In this document: piece by piece, positions 21,641 to 32,289 of the stretch
Layout: the number at the start of each line of letters is the position of its first letter
Position numbering within the stretch: the first letter of the stretch is position 1
From: Eumeta japonica
Lineage: Eukaryota; Arthropoda; Insecta; Lepidoptera; Psychidae
Reading direction: 5' to 3'
Assembly: GCA_005406025.1 (NCBI GenBank)
Contig: BGZK01000849.1
Location: 202,155 to 266,154 of the forward strand
Length of the DNA stretch: 64,000 bases
Notes under the pieces: generated by a model
Databases searched by the model: none
Told to the model about the DNA's origin: nothing
What the model saw: the letters and a program-made list of their open reading frames with translations, nothing else
Position numbers and translations under genes: made by a program

Positions 21641-22500
21641 CATCTAAAGTGAGACCAAGGAATAAGGTTGTGTCCACAATATCCAGTAAGTATTTCGTTC
21701 TTGACCATTCATTACATTTGTGTCGACCTGTTTAGCACTAGTCAAGGAAAATTTAACAAATTTTGTTTTCCTCTCACTGAGAAGAAGATTATTAATACTA
21801 AACCACTAAACTATTTCTGAGATTGTATTGTTTATTTCTTTAAAAGTTGGTTATTGCCTATTAATCTTAAAAAAATAAAGAAATATTATCAGCAAACAGT
21901 ACAAACCCATGCCCATCTTCAACAAGATGTGGTGGATCATTAATGTAGACTAGGAATAGAAATGGGACAAGATCTGAAGATCTGAAAACAAAATCTGGAC
22001 CAATAACTGAACCCTACGGCACATCCATATTGACTGTACATCCCGACGACTTCTCACCACTAACATCGACTCTTTGAAACCTACGTCTTAAATAAGACTC
22101 TAGAAGTGTAAGTGATCAACTTGTGACATCATAATGACGTAGCTTTGTGATCAATGTGTCATGATGAACGCAATCAAAAGCCTTAGATAAATCACAAAAA
22201 GATACCGATTGCATCCCGTGGATCCTCCCAGGCAACAAAAATCTGTTGAATAAGCTCAGCACCGGTTGCAGTTGTTGAAGGATCCTTTGTGAATCCAAAT
22301 TATTTAACTTTCATCAAATTATCATTATAAAAATACTTCAATAATTGATTAAAAATAAGCTTTTCGAAAACTTTACTGAGTGTAGATAGTATTGGTATCT
22401 GTCTAAAGTTAAAAAGGTCAGATATACTATGGGATTTAAATAATGAAATAACTTCACTTTGTTTCATTAGATCAGGAAACACCATAATTAACGCAAACAT
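21640..22500 (-). pseudogene. LINE reverse transcriptase core, broken
   Basis: Pieces in several frames cover the RT domain in order. VFPDLMKQSEVISLFKS and FRQIPILSTLSKVFEKL (22300-22500) match RT blocks 0-2. FCDLSKAFDCVHHDTL (22116-22298) matches block A, with its catalytic Asp intact. VP-stop-GSVIGP follows, where the Gln of the VPQGS block has become a TAG stop (22014-22016 on the minus strand). Block C reads FADN at 21885-21896, so the second Asp of the FADD active site is Asn. Each of these last two changes alone would abolish activity. The reading frame changes at least twice. Confidence 0.85.
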
Positions 22501-22555
22501 TAAAAATCACTATTAAGCATGGAGAAACGCAATATATTTCTGAATCTATTATTTT

Positions 22556-23056
22556 TTACAGGAAAGCTATCAATATCACCAGTGTTTTTTCCATTTTTAT
22601 ACATTCGAATGTTTTAATATCGTTATTGTATTTGACATGAGTAAATTCAAACGCAATGTCACAAGTATCAATATTTCTCTTTATCAGAGGTTCAACGAGA
22701 GTGGGCAATGATTTTAGAAATTGTGTAGTTGAAACTGGAATGCTAGTAAAGAATTTTTCAAAAGCAATAACAATTTCTTTGTTTTTATTTAAAATTTTAT
22801 CATCAATTTTTAATTCGAATTCTATATGATCGTGTGTATGTTTTCTGGTTTCATTGTTGATTATGTTCCAAGTATTTTTTGTCATATCTGTGCTATTTTT
22901 TACTTTATTTCTGAAAATCATAGTTTTAACAGCTGCACATACACGGTCAAATACCTTGGAATAATTTCTTACATAATTGATAAAAATAACAAAATTGTTA
23001 TACGACTTTTCCTCATAAAGTGCGTGTAATCTACGCCTGCTATTACGAGTGCCCAC
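22556..23056 (-). pseudogene. LINE linker and reverse transcriptase N-terminal region
   Basis: This is the longest open frame in the window (166 codons). It reads through the Lys/Arg/Tyr-rich connector between the endonuclease and the reverse transcriptase, including WNIINNETRKHT, which matches the W.IIN.ETGK block, and FEKFFTSIPVSTT, which matches the FNEFF block. The endonuclease frame lies upstream at 23271-23567 and the RT core follows downstream at 22116-22500, so the order fits one ORF2. The frame is lost at about 22560 by a frameshift or stop. It has no independent function. Confidence 0.75.
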
Positions 23057-23270
23057 TGTAGTCCAATCACTAAATGATAAGGTATTATTAACGTTAATAT
23101 TTTTTTATTTGGAAATATTGCTGTATTCAGACTTGATTATAGTCAATAGTGAACCACATAATTTATTAGGGTCCTTACAATATGACAAGTTAGACATTTT
23201 TTTTAGTAGGTACGTTAATTCTAAACTGCTCAAGACGACCAGTGTTGACCTACAATTTTGATCTCACGGT

Positions 23271-23567
23271 TTATATTTTTTTAGAATTAATTTCTAACGT
23301 AACCAACTGTCCACAGTGGTTACGTGATAATTTATTTATAACGGACTGAAATTCTGGTTTAATATTCGTGAATATATTATCGAGACAGGATGAAGAAATA
23401 GCTGTGAACCTGGTCGGTTCCAAATATAAATTCTCTAAACGATAACATTGGAATAAAGATTTAATTCTAGTGCATAGACAATAATTTTCCAATAAATTTA
23501 TATTAAATTCTGCGCAAACTGCAATAGATTTATTATTATCACTTATTTTGTACAAAATATCAGCCAA
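23271..23567 (-). pseudogene. LINE endonuclease fragment
   Basis: The 98-codon frame carries the C-terminal half of an exonuclease-endonuclease-phosphatase fold. The block normally written GDFN reads AEFN (residues 18-21), so the expected metal-binding Asp is Glu. PTRFTAISSSCLDNIFTN (about residues 51-68) matches the PTR...DNIFTN block of Jockey-like elements. The final SDH block is replaced by SRNH, placing two residues where the Asp should be. In the living enzyme this domain nicks the target DNA. Here both changes predict an inactive nuclease. The N-terminal half with the catalytic Glu is absent. Confidence 0.8.
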
Positions 23568-23600
23568 GAAGTGTACTTGATGCGTTAAATGGAAGGTTAC

Positions 23601-24535
23601 TACTTAACTTCACCCATTACTTCTGCTTCAGTAGTCTGTTCTAAAATTGAATTGTCTATGGATTTTCCTTTGCTAGTGTTAGTTACAGAAAACAATTTAA
23701 ATAAAAGACAGATAAATACATATAATATTACATACTCAGTACTGAGATCTGTGACAAAAAGGGTTATTGATGAACTAAATTAGGTTCTGTATCTTTTTTT
23801 TAATTTACATCTTTTAGATTTAGTGATAGTATAATTTCCATGATGGGTATAAATTTATGGTATACATTTTAGACTGTACCTTTACATTGTACTTTTATTT
23901 TGTTTAAATATTCATCAGTACAGTACAGTACAGTAGGTTTTTAATTTAAAGTAATATAGGTATGTGCGATATTTTACATTAGATCGGTATTTATATTAAT
24001 ACTATTTCGTTACTCATTAATCAATACTAAAATTACAAGTCTTTAGCAAAACATCAAACACAGAATTAATTAAAAATATAAAATTAAACTTAATTGCACA
24101 CCGTTACAAAGTTATGTCGTTATTTGTCGTATTTTATGGCCGCGCGAAAATTGAAAGTTTATTTGAGTCGAATATAAATTTAAGAATAAGAAAATCGTAA
24201 CTACCGGATGATAAGAAACTCGATCTTTCTTTTTGTACACTTTTGTATACAATTCATACACTTTTAAAATGCGTGCCGGCATCACTTTTTCAAACATACG
24301 ACTGATTCCCCGCGTAAAGCACGGTAGTACTGACTTCTAGTTTTGGCATCACTGTTTAGGAGATATATTTTGATTTTGCCCGTCTTTATGCCATTGATTA
24401 TTTTTTTTATTATATATAAATTTTATTAAATATAAATAAATTTAGGTGTCAATGGCTGTAGGCGGATTTCTTTTGAACTTACCTCAGAACAGGAGCAGCT
24501 TTCTGCAGACTGACGCAAAAAAAAAATTGTATAGT
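23601..24535. other. AT-rich stretch, nothing firm
   Basis: The left 200 bp may contain decayed endonuclease sequence of the adjacent LINE, but no motif can be read. A (CAGTA)4-like run lies at 23918-23937. A 61-codon minus frame (24112-24297) is unrecognised. Confidence 0.4.
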
Positions 24536-24539
24536 ACCA

Positions 24540-24892
24540 TCACGGACGGTCATATGCTGTTACGATATTAAACAGGAAACGAACCATGGATTTATTGTCA
24601 AGGCGACAGCGAACCAACAAAATTGAAGCGGGTGAGAGGCGTGAGGAAAAAATAATTGATTTTTTTTCCCTTACGAGTCCAGTTTTCACCGGTTCCACTC
24701 GAAGGACAAAAGGAAGTTAATGTGGAGGGATACACTACTATGTATTTGTTTGCTCAGTTTCTCCAAAAAGTCGAGAGATCGATTCAATCGTTGAATCGCA
24801 TCTCCTTGCATCATGACGATGCTTCTATGCATAATGCAAATATAGAAAAGTTATTTTTAGCTTCGGAAAAGGTGAAACTCTTGGTCAGTTAG
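24540..24892 (+). pseudogene. mariner-family transposase remnant (catalytic region)
   Basis: One frame, interrupted by a single TAA at about 24653, reads GNEPWIY (matching the GDExW block, with Asn where the first catalytic Asp should be), then PVPLEGQKEVNVEGYTTMYL, FLQKVERSIQSLNRISLHHDDAS (second catalytic Asp present) and FLASEKVKLLVS. The match then stops abruptly just before the YSPDLAP block, so the third catalytic Asp is missing. Together with the internal stop and the D-to-N change this makes it inactive. Sequence differs from the copies at 1-600 and 1950-2575. The surrounding DNA has no recognisable terminal repeats, so only a fragment survives. Confidence 0.8.
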
Positions 24893-25043
24893 ACAGACAG
24901 AGCGAAACTCAAACCAAACGTTCTTTTATTACATATAAACATGTCAAATGAAATGAAAAAATGTGTAAAATGTAAAGAAAAATCATTTGAAAAGCAACAA
25001 ATATTTTAAACCTAATTGTTTTACTTACGAGTTATGTATAATA
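24893..25043. other. spacer
   Basis: Short AT-rich spacer between the mariner relic and the Helitron-like element. Confidence 0.5.
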
Positions 25044-25668
25044 CTAGTTTTTTCTCGCGGCTCCGCCCGTCTAGTCATCGACTGAACCCCTTCATCGCTT
25101 GTACCATAATCCCGATGTAGCTCCTTCTTTCAATTACAGTCTTGAGTCTGCTTTTGATTTCGATTCTGGACCTAGAATCTGTTTTTTTTTTTCAAAATAT
25201 ACATAATTCGCCCGCGGCTCCGACGCGTGGACGTACAACAAATTCATTGATCTTTTATATCGATCGGTGACGTCGTATCAACTATGATCCCGACATCAGT
25301 CCCGTTCTCAATTTCATACTAGAAAAACCTATATTCTTACACCGAAAGCACACGCAATGCCGCTAATATTTTTGTTATGAAACAATCTCAATTACGCTTT
25401 TGATCCTGAACCGATATTGAATTTGAATCTTTTTTGAACATTGTTGTTACCAATAACCAATCGGCACAAGTAGAGAATCCGTTCTATGATCACGTAAACA
25501 AAGCCGCGAGCAAAAGGTAGTAAGTATATTTATTAATTATAGCCTACATGTTATTCTTATGTATAAATTATATTACTGTACAATTTCAGATTTCTGTTCA
25601 GCCGTAAAAGCGGAATCGAGTGACAAACATCCAAACACGCAAATTTTCAATTTATAATATTAGTAGGA
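25044..25668 (-). mobile_element. complete non-autonomous Helitron-like element with internal minisatellite
   Basis: On the minus strand the element starts TCCTACTAATATTATAAA (from 25668), preceded by A. It ends GGCGGAGCCGCGAG plus an A-rich stretch and CTAG at 25044, followed by T. A TC start, a CTRR end, insertion between A and T, no terminal inverted repeat and no target duplication are the structural hallmarks of Helitrons. Between the ends lie degenerate units of the GGAATCGAGACC/GGGATTGAG type. A second GCCCGCGGCTCCGACGC-like tail word lies inside at about 25207, and an AAAGCCGCGAGCAAAAGGTAG word at about 25512 is an internal end-like relic on the other strand. It encodes no protein. 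I know this class as one of the commonest dispersed elements in Lepidoptera; the class call rests on the termini. Confidence 0.65.
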
Positions 25669-26425
25669 TTTAGGGCAGTTCAATGAAGTGCTCGATTCAA
25701 AGAACTCGTTGTTTGATTCTCCTGTCCATTTGATTTCAATGACTTTAAATATTATTTTTACAAATTTAACACAAATCCTTGTGCAGGACTATCGTGGTCA
25801 AAAAGGGTCGGGATACATTTGTCACCTAAAGAGGAACTTGAGGCAAATATTTATTGTTCTTTTTCACTATCCATCTTCCCCCTCCACGGATGAGGTAAAT
25901 TTATTAAGTACGCCCATGAACGTATTTCCTCCGGTGCAGGATCCTTAACCCCATTAGTCCGGTAACCTAATCCGTGTAATTAATATATGCATCCATTAAG
26001 GGGAGAAGGAATCTAACGCGATCCGTAGATCTCGAGTTAAGGCGGCGATAGCGCGTCGGCGCGGCGCCTTAATGATGAAATAACAATAAATCGATCTCTT
26101 ATCTAACAGACAAAATTATCCACTTACGATATTCGATAACGATATTGAGTATCTCGATGTTCTCAATACGGAGTCGTCTCGCTACGGCGTACACGAATGT
26201 TTCAAAAATATTTATATAGTGTTAAAGCTACCCTCGTATGATCTATGAGATGGTTGTGTTCCGTTTCTTGATAGGAATATTCTAATAATCTCATTTTGTT
26301 GATCGTTTTGTTTTGATAATGTCGTAATGAGGGATAATACGTAAACTCGCAGAGAATTTACTGAATATGGTATGGCATGGTATGGTACTAGGTATGGTCG
26401 TAGTACATCTTACTAGCCAAGTAAA
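25669..26425. other. mostly unannotated, small GC-rich patch at 26035
   Basis: Positions 26030-26075 are CpG-rich (GGCGGCGATAGCGCG and onward) and adjoin AATCGAT and ATTCGATAACGATA words, in the style of the other GC-rich blocks. An 86-codon frame (25688-25948) is unrecognised. A GTATGGCATGGTATGG minisatellite lies at 26369-26398. Confidence 0.35.
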
Positions 26426-26429
26426 TTTG

Positions 26430-27080
26430 TCAATTCGAGGAAGCTCGAGGTTACACGGGGAACAGGTAGGTGTAAGTAAGACCTGACCACGGCGGGCGTC
26501 GGCGCTGGCTGGACGAGACACACACAGGGTCCGGAAGGTCTAGTCTCGGTCATATCTAAGACGGATGTAAAAAAGAAGGAGCGGAGGAGTCGGCTGTTAA
26601 TGAGCCTTTTGAACTAAACAAGAAACGGATTTATACGAGGCCGGACGATGAACGGACGTAGACTAGGTAAGGGCTCGATGAAGAAGGAATGTCGATGCCG
26701 GATAAGCTCCTAGCGGCAGAAGACGGCGACGAGAAAGTCGGAAATGCTCGAATGAAGGAGGTAAAATATGGCGCGCAGTAGGTAAAGGCGAAAGGAGCTC
26801 CATGCAATGGTATTTACAATTGTGCGAGTAACGAATTTATTGGACGACAACGAGCCGAACGATTAACGAGAATTTATGTAAGCGGAGAAAGAAGGCAAAG
26901 GAGGCTCGGCGCGAGTTCACAGGCCTCGGCCGACGCCCGCGGCTCGTAAATTAGTCGCCGTTTACCGGCGCTAAAACAAGCGATCGCAGCGCCCTCGCCG
27001 GCCGCCGCGGTAAAACACCCGTGTTCGTTTCAATTTATTCCTTCACCTTCGAGTCGCCATAAATTGGATTCGTTATTGCT
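26430..27080. promoter_or_regulatory. long GC-rich block, candidate conserved non-coding element
   Basis: About 650 bp of purine-rich then CpG-rich DNA stands out against AT-rich flanks. The right part holds TCGTAAATTAGTCGCCG (26945-26961) and GCCATAAATTGGATTCG (27056-27072), homeodomain-like sites next to CpG-rich spacers, and TTGCTTTATGATTG. It has no open frame longer than 76 codons, and that one (26291-26521, minus) is only partly inside the block. This is one of the best candidates for an enhancer in the window. Confidence 0.4.
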
Positions 27081-28229
27081 TTATGATTGTTTTCTCGGTG
27101 TGAGAAATCGAGTATAGTCTGTCATTGATTATTTCATATCGTCCCACGTAAGCTGAAATATTTTACTTTGTGTATATTAAGTATAAATTAAGTGGTTACT
27201 AGATAAAGTTCTTCTATTTCGATGCAGTGCCATAAAATATCACCTGCATTAAAAATTGTATAAAGTTATTAACAGTTGTACTCGGAAAAGTATTTATAAT
27301 TTACAATCTTAAAGAAATTAAAAATTAATATTATTTTAAAAATTAAATACATTACGTTTATAATACTTATATAAACTATTGAATTATTTTTTTTATTTAA
27401 CCCGTAGATTGCGTACATATATTTGCACTCCAAATCGTCACATAATTCGTTTCAGTTATTTATGGAATTCAAAAGAAAGAATACTCTAGCACAAAATATC
27501 ATTGGAAGCCATCGATCACAAAATATTATAATACATACTACAGATTATAAACATAAGGGTTATTCCTACTTGTTTGGTAATGTTTATATTTTAAAATTTC
27601 ATACACTTTTATTTTTATGTATGTGTGGATGCCGTTCCAGTTGATTTGTTGTTGTCGTTGTATGTGAAATGCAAACTTAACGTACTAAAATCGCGCGCTT
27701 TACCTATGCATAATACGAGAGCAGGACGTCCTATCGTACACTAGGCAATCTCTATTTCACTCATTTCCTTGCGATACCTTTTTCTCTATTAATAATTGTA
27801 ATTAATCATTAATTACAATAATTTATAAGTGTTGTAATACAAAAAAAATCCAATGTAAAATATTAGACGTAAGCAGTAAACACGGGGCGTTATGAAAGCG
27901 ACGCTAAGCGATGACGTTCGCGTTTTATCGGTGACGTCATTGTCCAACTCTCAGAACTTGCCTATTGTCCGAAGACCAGTGAATTACGCTGTGTAAGTAA
28001 GTACGAAACAATCATTATAATGAGTTGCATTCCAATTTCTGTGAATAATAAATGACTGTATTTGTAGTCCGTTTCCGGTGCGGGCCAAATAAATTGTAAT
28101 TAAGTAATTCTTCATTATAAAAATTATTCATTCAGTATCGCGTCCTCCATCTCGTTTAGGTTGATAGAAATGTCCATTGTTATTGTTATGTTTTATGTTC
28201 AATCCGATTTATTGTGAAGTTTTTCGTAT
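27081..28229. other. AT-rich stretch with a full CRE site
   Basis: There is no gene. TGACGTCA (27932-27939) sits within a modestly GC-rich patch (27880-27965) that also contains ATGACGTTCGCG. A 12-bp hairpin lies at 27796-27820 (ATTGTAATTAAT around C). Confidence 0.4.
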
Positions 28230-28500
28230 TTGTGTAATATAATATTACTTGTATCAAGAGTTCGCACGGTCACAGACGCCAGCCTCCCGTCCGTCGCTCT
28301 TTTTCGGTTCGTTGAACAATATCGACACTTCCGAGATGCTTCTCTCTCAGAAGTCGACGTGCAAAACATGTCACGTCACAAGATTAAAAGGAAAGTATCG
28401 TGTCCTTATAACCCTGCGAGGCTCCGACTTCCAGCGCGAGCCCGCACTGCCGGGACCCTCTCAGGGGGCCGTAAGCATCGATGACCCGAGCTTAGGGTGA
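28230..28500 (+). other. GC-rich block open in two frames, possible exon or regulatory block
   Basis: Two overlapping plus-strand frames (84 and 83 codons) run through this patch. The second includes a CKTCHVTRLKGKYRVLI segment with two cysteines in a CxxC spacing. A donor-like GGGGGCCGTAAGC lies at about 28465-28477, and an AG follows TTGTATCA at about 28254-28257, so a ~210-bp exon is conceivable. No domain was recognised in either frame, and GC-rich DNA often stays open by chance. A regulatory block or non-coding RNA exon is equally possible. Confidence 0.2.
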
Positions 28501-28654
28501 AATAAGATTTTTTAAATAGTTTTATACACTTTTCCACTGTATTTCTGTATATTTCATGGTGTGTACATTACACATTTGAATGAACCATAATATCATTTAC
28601 ATATTAAATATAAATCTTAGCTATCAATTTTTTTTCACATGTCACGGAACCTCT

Positions 28655-28719
28655 TTCATGTACGATGTTCATGTAAACGTGATTGTGAAGTACACGTTTA
28701 CATGAACATCGTACATGAA
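28655..28719 (+). ncRNA. miRNA-like hairpin, 27-bp perfect stem (candidate)
   Basis: The arms 28655-28681 and 28693-28719 are exact complements around an 11-nt loop (ATTGTGAAGTA). Partial pairing continues outside (CACGG and neighbouring bases on both sides), giving an overall size near that of a precursor microRNA. The stem starts TTCATGTACGATGTTCATG. The arms do not match any microRNA that I can recall. Perfect pairing is more typical of MITEs or hairpin-siRNA loci than of conserved miRNAs, which usually have bulges. No matching copy was noticed elsewhere in the window. Confidence 0.35.
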
Positions 28720-28734
28720 CTAGACCACGGCACT

Positions 28735-29385
28735 GCAGTTTTATAAATGTGGAGTTATGTTTATTGGGATGTTTGTCATTTAATTACTCGCGAACGACTG
28801 AATGGAATGCAATCAAATTTGAAGTAGGGTTAGGCTATGTGCCGAAATAGAATATAGAGGTCCCGAAACAGAATATGGGATAATAATAATAATAATAGTA
28901 ATCATATGAACTCAAGCCTATTTCCCAGAAGTGTAAAAGAGACTGCAGATACCCACGTGGTAGTCTTCGTATGTCTCTCTCGCTTCACTGACGTCTATCA
29001 ATCTTTCCATGCAAGCTCCTCGGTTTAGGGTGCTTAAAATTTGGCCCTTCTTCCAATAATGACTGTTATTAAGAAAAAATATAATGAAGATGCCATTTTG
29101 TCATTGCTAAATGTAATTTGAACGGGCGGACCGAGACCGGGATCGAGAGCAGAATTGGAATTGAGACCGGGATTTGAGTTTTCGATTCAGATTTTGATCC
29201 ACATTGCAATTAGACCGGTATTGGGTCTGTATTTGAGTGGAACTAGAATTCAATGAATTAACTTCGCCGTTAACAGGGATCAGAATTAAGAGCGGAACCA
29301 GGACTGAAATTAAAACGAGCCTAAAGTCGAAATAGGAGGGCCGGGAGTAGAATCAAAAGCGCGACCGAGTTTGGGATTCTCCGCA
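28735..29385 (+). mobile_element. decayed Helitron-like element with minisatellite core
   Basis: The left part (TTATAAATGTGGAG, GGATGTTTGTCATT, ACTGAATGGAATGCAATC) follows the same order of words as the start of the complete element at 25 kb. Positions 29125-29370 are GGGATCGAGAGCAG, GGAATTGAGACCGGG-type units. A (AAT)n run lies at 28878-28896. Neither the TC start nor the CTAG end can be identified, so it is a relic. Confidence 0.5.
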
Positions 29386-29640
29386 AGATTGTTCGATAAA
29401 AGACGAAGAAATTGTTTTATGCCTCCATATCCACTATATTGCAAACTTTAAGAAGTCACAAAGGGAAATAAATAAAGCATCGAAATGTCTTTTATTGGAT
29501 GTGGTAATGCCGCAAGTTAATATGAGCGAATGGAAAACTGTGCTCTGCGTGAAATGTAAAGGATAACGTGAATTCTCAAAATCACACAGGCATCGGTCGA
29601 AATCGATACAAAATAATAGCGGATACACACAACGGGTCGA
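29386..29640. other. unannotated spacer
   Basis: A 64-codon minus frame (29434-29628) is unrecognised. No other signal was seen. Confidence 0.4.
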
Positions 29641-30000
29641 ATGATGACCTTAATAACTTCCCAGTTACGGGGGAGGCGTCGACGACGTGGCATCGGGGTT
29701 AAAACCTACCCCTCGTCACGTACTTCGGTGTGCGACCCGACCGGCGCCTATGACAATACGGAAATTAACGTGTTTGGGACGATTTTTTAGAATACCGCTA
29801 ACGAGATGACGTGACGTCATCTCTGGTACGTGTTCATTCAAATGTTTACTTTAACCATTCTAAGTATTTGTGTTATGAATACAAAAGCGGGAGTGACCGA
29901 CCGGTCAGCGCGTCGGTTGGGAGTCGGTATATAGCAGATTCGATACTTGACCGAAGACCGATGAGTTATGGTTCAACCCACTCGTTCCGTGCCTCGTAGA
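29641..30000. promoter_or_regulatory. GC-rich block with a palindromic CRE
   Basis: A GC-rich patch (29665-29755) is followed by a near-perfect palindrome at 29803-29823, GAGATGACGT-G-ACGTCATCTC, which contains the full CRE octamer TGACGTCA. CREB/ATF/bZIP proteins bind such sites. GC-rich DNA resumes at 29890-29930. Function is inferred from motif content only. Confidence 0.35.
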
Positions 30001-30465
30001 GCACGTTAAGTTGTAAGTTTTGAACTTTTTTCACTGCGTTACTAGTACTTGGTCTTTGACAGTTCCCAAATCGCGTGGAAGATTTATGATTTAAATTTTT
30101 GTTTCTGAATTAAAATTGGGATGTGCCTTGTAAAAGAAGGATAGAAATGCCAAATTTAAGTTACTGAAAGGATTAAATTGACTATTCTGACCAGTAGTAC
30201 GCATAGGACTTTGAATTTGGTAATCTGGATAATTAATGTATATGAGTTACTTCGACGAACAAATTAAACTATCGATTATAATGAGTTCACAAAGTTCCAC
30301 GAAAGTGTTAAGACAAATAATGTATTACTAGATTGTACCTCTAAATATTTTAAAACTTAATTCGTTATACATTGCAGCTCCAGTTACTTACTAGAGAAAT
30401 AGATTCACGGTCAGAACGACAGATGTATGCCGGGCGATTCTCCTAGTTCACGCTACAATATTTCG
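30001..30465. other. AT-rich stretch, nothing recognised
   Basis: No frame, fold or repeat was recognised. Confidence 0.45.
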
Positions 30466-30720
30466 TTTCGTCGTCTTAGCATAGACGGGCGGAGTGTGAC
30501 GGGGCCCGAGGCGGGGAATTTTATAAGAGAGGCCGTGTGCAGCGGCTTTTAATAATTTGACAGTGAAATGATGGAGGATGCACCGTAATGGTATGATAAT
30601 GGTCTTACGATTATAAATCGATTGTATTGAAAAAATGGGATTAGTGTAATGAAATGGAGCCGTATCGGGGTTGCGCGGGCTCTCGTGAGAACCCCTGAGG
30701 GTAAGACGTTTTATTAAAGA
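30466..30720. promoter_or_regulatory. small GC-rich block
   Basis: GACGGGGCCCGAGGCGGGG (about 30499) and flanking TTTTAATAATTTGACAG and ATAAATCGATTG words form a short candidate regulatory block. No frame was seen. Confidence 0.25.
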
Positions 30721-32285
30721 TCGGTTTTGTGATTTTCGAAGCGTATTCTATTCCTCAATATAGTGTTAATGTAAATCTAAAGTTTAATTTTTATTAATAA
30801 GACTTATAAGTATTAAGAAATTAAATTATTAACAGAAATAGAAAAAACAAATCTGGTGTCTGCTTTAAAATATAGAAATTTATGCGCTTTTTAATAATGT
30901 ATGATATTACTTTTGAATTATTGGAAGATATTTTCACCTTCACAATTATAAAACGAAAATGGTTTGCATTTGTGTAATTTTACTGTTGTGACAAATTATA
31001 TGGATTCATTGAATAAAATAAAAATTAGACTCTGATAAAACAGAGTACCAAGTAAAAAACTGTACAATAGTCATAAAAAATATTCCATATAAATCTGTTG
31101 TTAAAAATATATAAATACTGATTGAATGACTGACCAATCGATCCAAAGTCAAAGCTGAACTGACGTAAAACACACGAAATTTGAAAGGTGAGGTGATTTG
31201 ATGACCTAAGCAAGAAACAAGGAACTATTTTTCAATATTGAGTCTCTAAGATCGTAAAATATGGTAAGGAGATTTGTATGGGGTGGGGGGTGGGTTGTAT
31301 GTATGCAATTTTTAAGGTAGTTATATTCAGATTTTTACTATAATTATTCATTAGAATAAAAAATAAAATTTGTAAAATCCAAAATTGCACGACTTACACG
31401 CATATTACATTACAAGAGAATAAAGGAGTGACAATTAGAAAAATAATAGAGTTATAATAAAAAAAACTAATTGTGTTCTATTTCATTTTATTTATTTTTA
31501 ACTTCCCTTTAAGAAAATCAAAAATTAATTTAATTTTTTTATTTATTATTTATTGCTATTAATTGGTTACTTAGTACAGTTGGTTTTTTTTTAAATATTT
31601 CTTATAGTGGTACCACCTGAAGGTGTAAAGAATTAATAAAAAAACAGTCGTTGCGAAACGAAAAAAAAAAATAGAAAGAAGTATACACATGTGCGTGCGT
31701 ACGTGACAATAATGACAGCAATTTTCACATGAGAAAAACTAGAGGACTTGTTCGATTTTCATTGATAAGTGTGAAATGATTGCGAGTTCAGCAACAAAAA
31801 TCAATAGGGATCCTCCTTAGAATATATAGAAACTTATTTAATTGATCTTAATCCATCGTTTCAATTTCTCTAAATCGTGAAGACCCTCCGACGCACAGAC
31901 CGGCGGACGGCGGTGCAACATGTTCAGTTACAGTTGTTAGGTAATCTAACGTAAATCAATTAGGAAATAAAATATTCTTATAATTTAATGTCTCTAGTTA
32001 TTTAAACATTAACAATAAAGTGGATTTAGCGTCTAGTTTATAGTATAAGAACGATTTTATGTAGTGAAACTGGAGTATGGCCATGCATTGAGAGTAGAGC
32101 ACTCTCACACGCCGCGAGTGCAATTCGTGTTTGAACGTTTTTGCATATTTAAATCTCAAAACAATAAAAAAGAATGAGTGTTTGAACTTACAGGAAAATA
32201 TTCAAATATTACGCGTTCACTTCAACGCAAAATCGAAACTACTGACGTTGGAAACGTGGAACTAGGAAAAGAATATCAAATGTAA
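30721..32285. other. long AT-rich stretch, nothing recognised
   Basis: A G-run (GGGGTGGGGGGTGGG, 31280-31294) and a small GC patch (31885-31915) are the only departures from AT-rich DNA. A 62-codon minus frame (31025-31213) is unrecognised. Confidence 0.45.
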
Positions 32286-32289
32286 GCGT

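Larger units (their letters stand above)
20841..23600 (-). mobile_element. 5'-truncated Jockey-like non-LTR retrotransposon
   Basis: This is the largest element in the window, about 2.8 kb on the minus strand. It keeps part of the endonuclease, the linker, the reverse transcriptase and the 3' UTR in the correct order, and ends in an AATAAA signal followed by GATTT repeats at 20841. The 3' UTR has a second copy at 8121-8510 in the same orientation. LINEs copy themselves by nicking DNA with the endonuclease and priming reverse transcription at the nick. The 5' part of the endonuclease is missing, as in most LINE insertions. Frameshifts and stops split the reading frame into at least five pieces, so the element cannot move on its own. 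Confidence 0.9.

Noticed and set aside
22826..23261. Plus-strand frames of 67 and 70 codons
   Set aside because: They lie antisense to the well-supported LINE ORF2 on the minus strand and have no motif of their own.
25044..25532. A terminal-inverted-repeat transposon between ACTAGTTTTTTCTCGCGG and its complement-like partner at 25.5 kb
   Set aside because: The apparent inverted ends are better explained by a Helitron-like CTAG end at 25044 plus an internal end-like relic. The TC start at 25668 and A/T flanks fit a longer single element.
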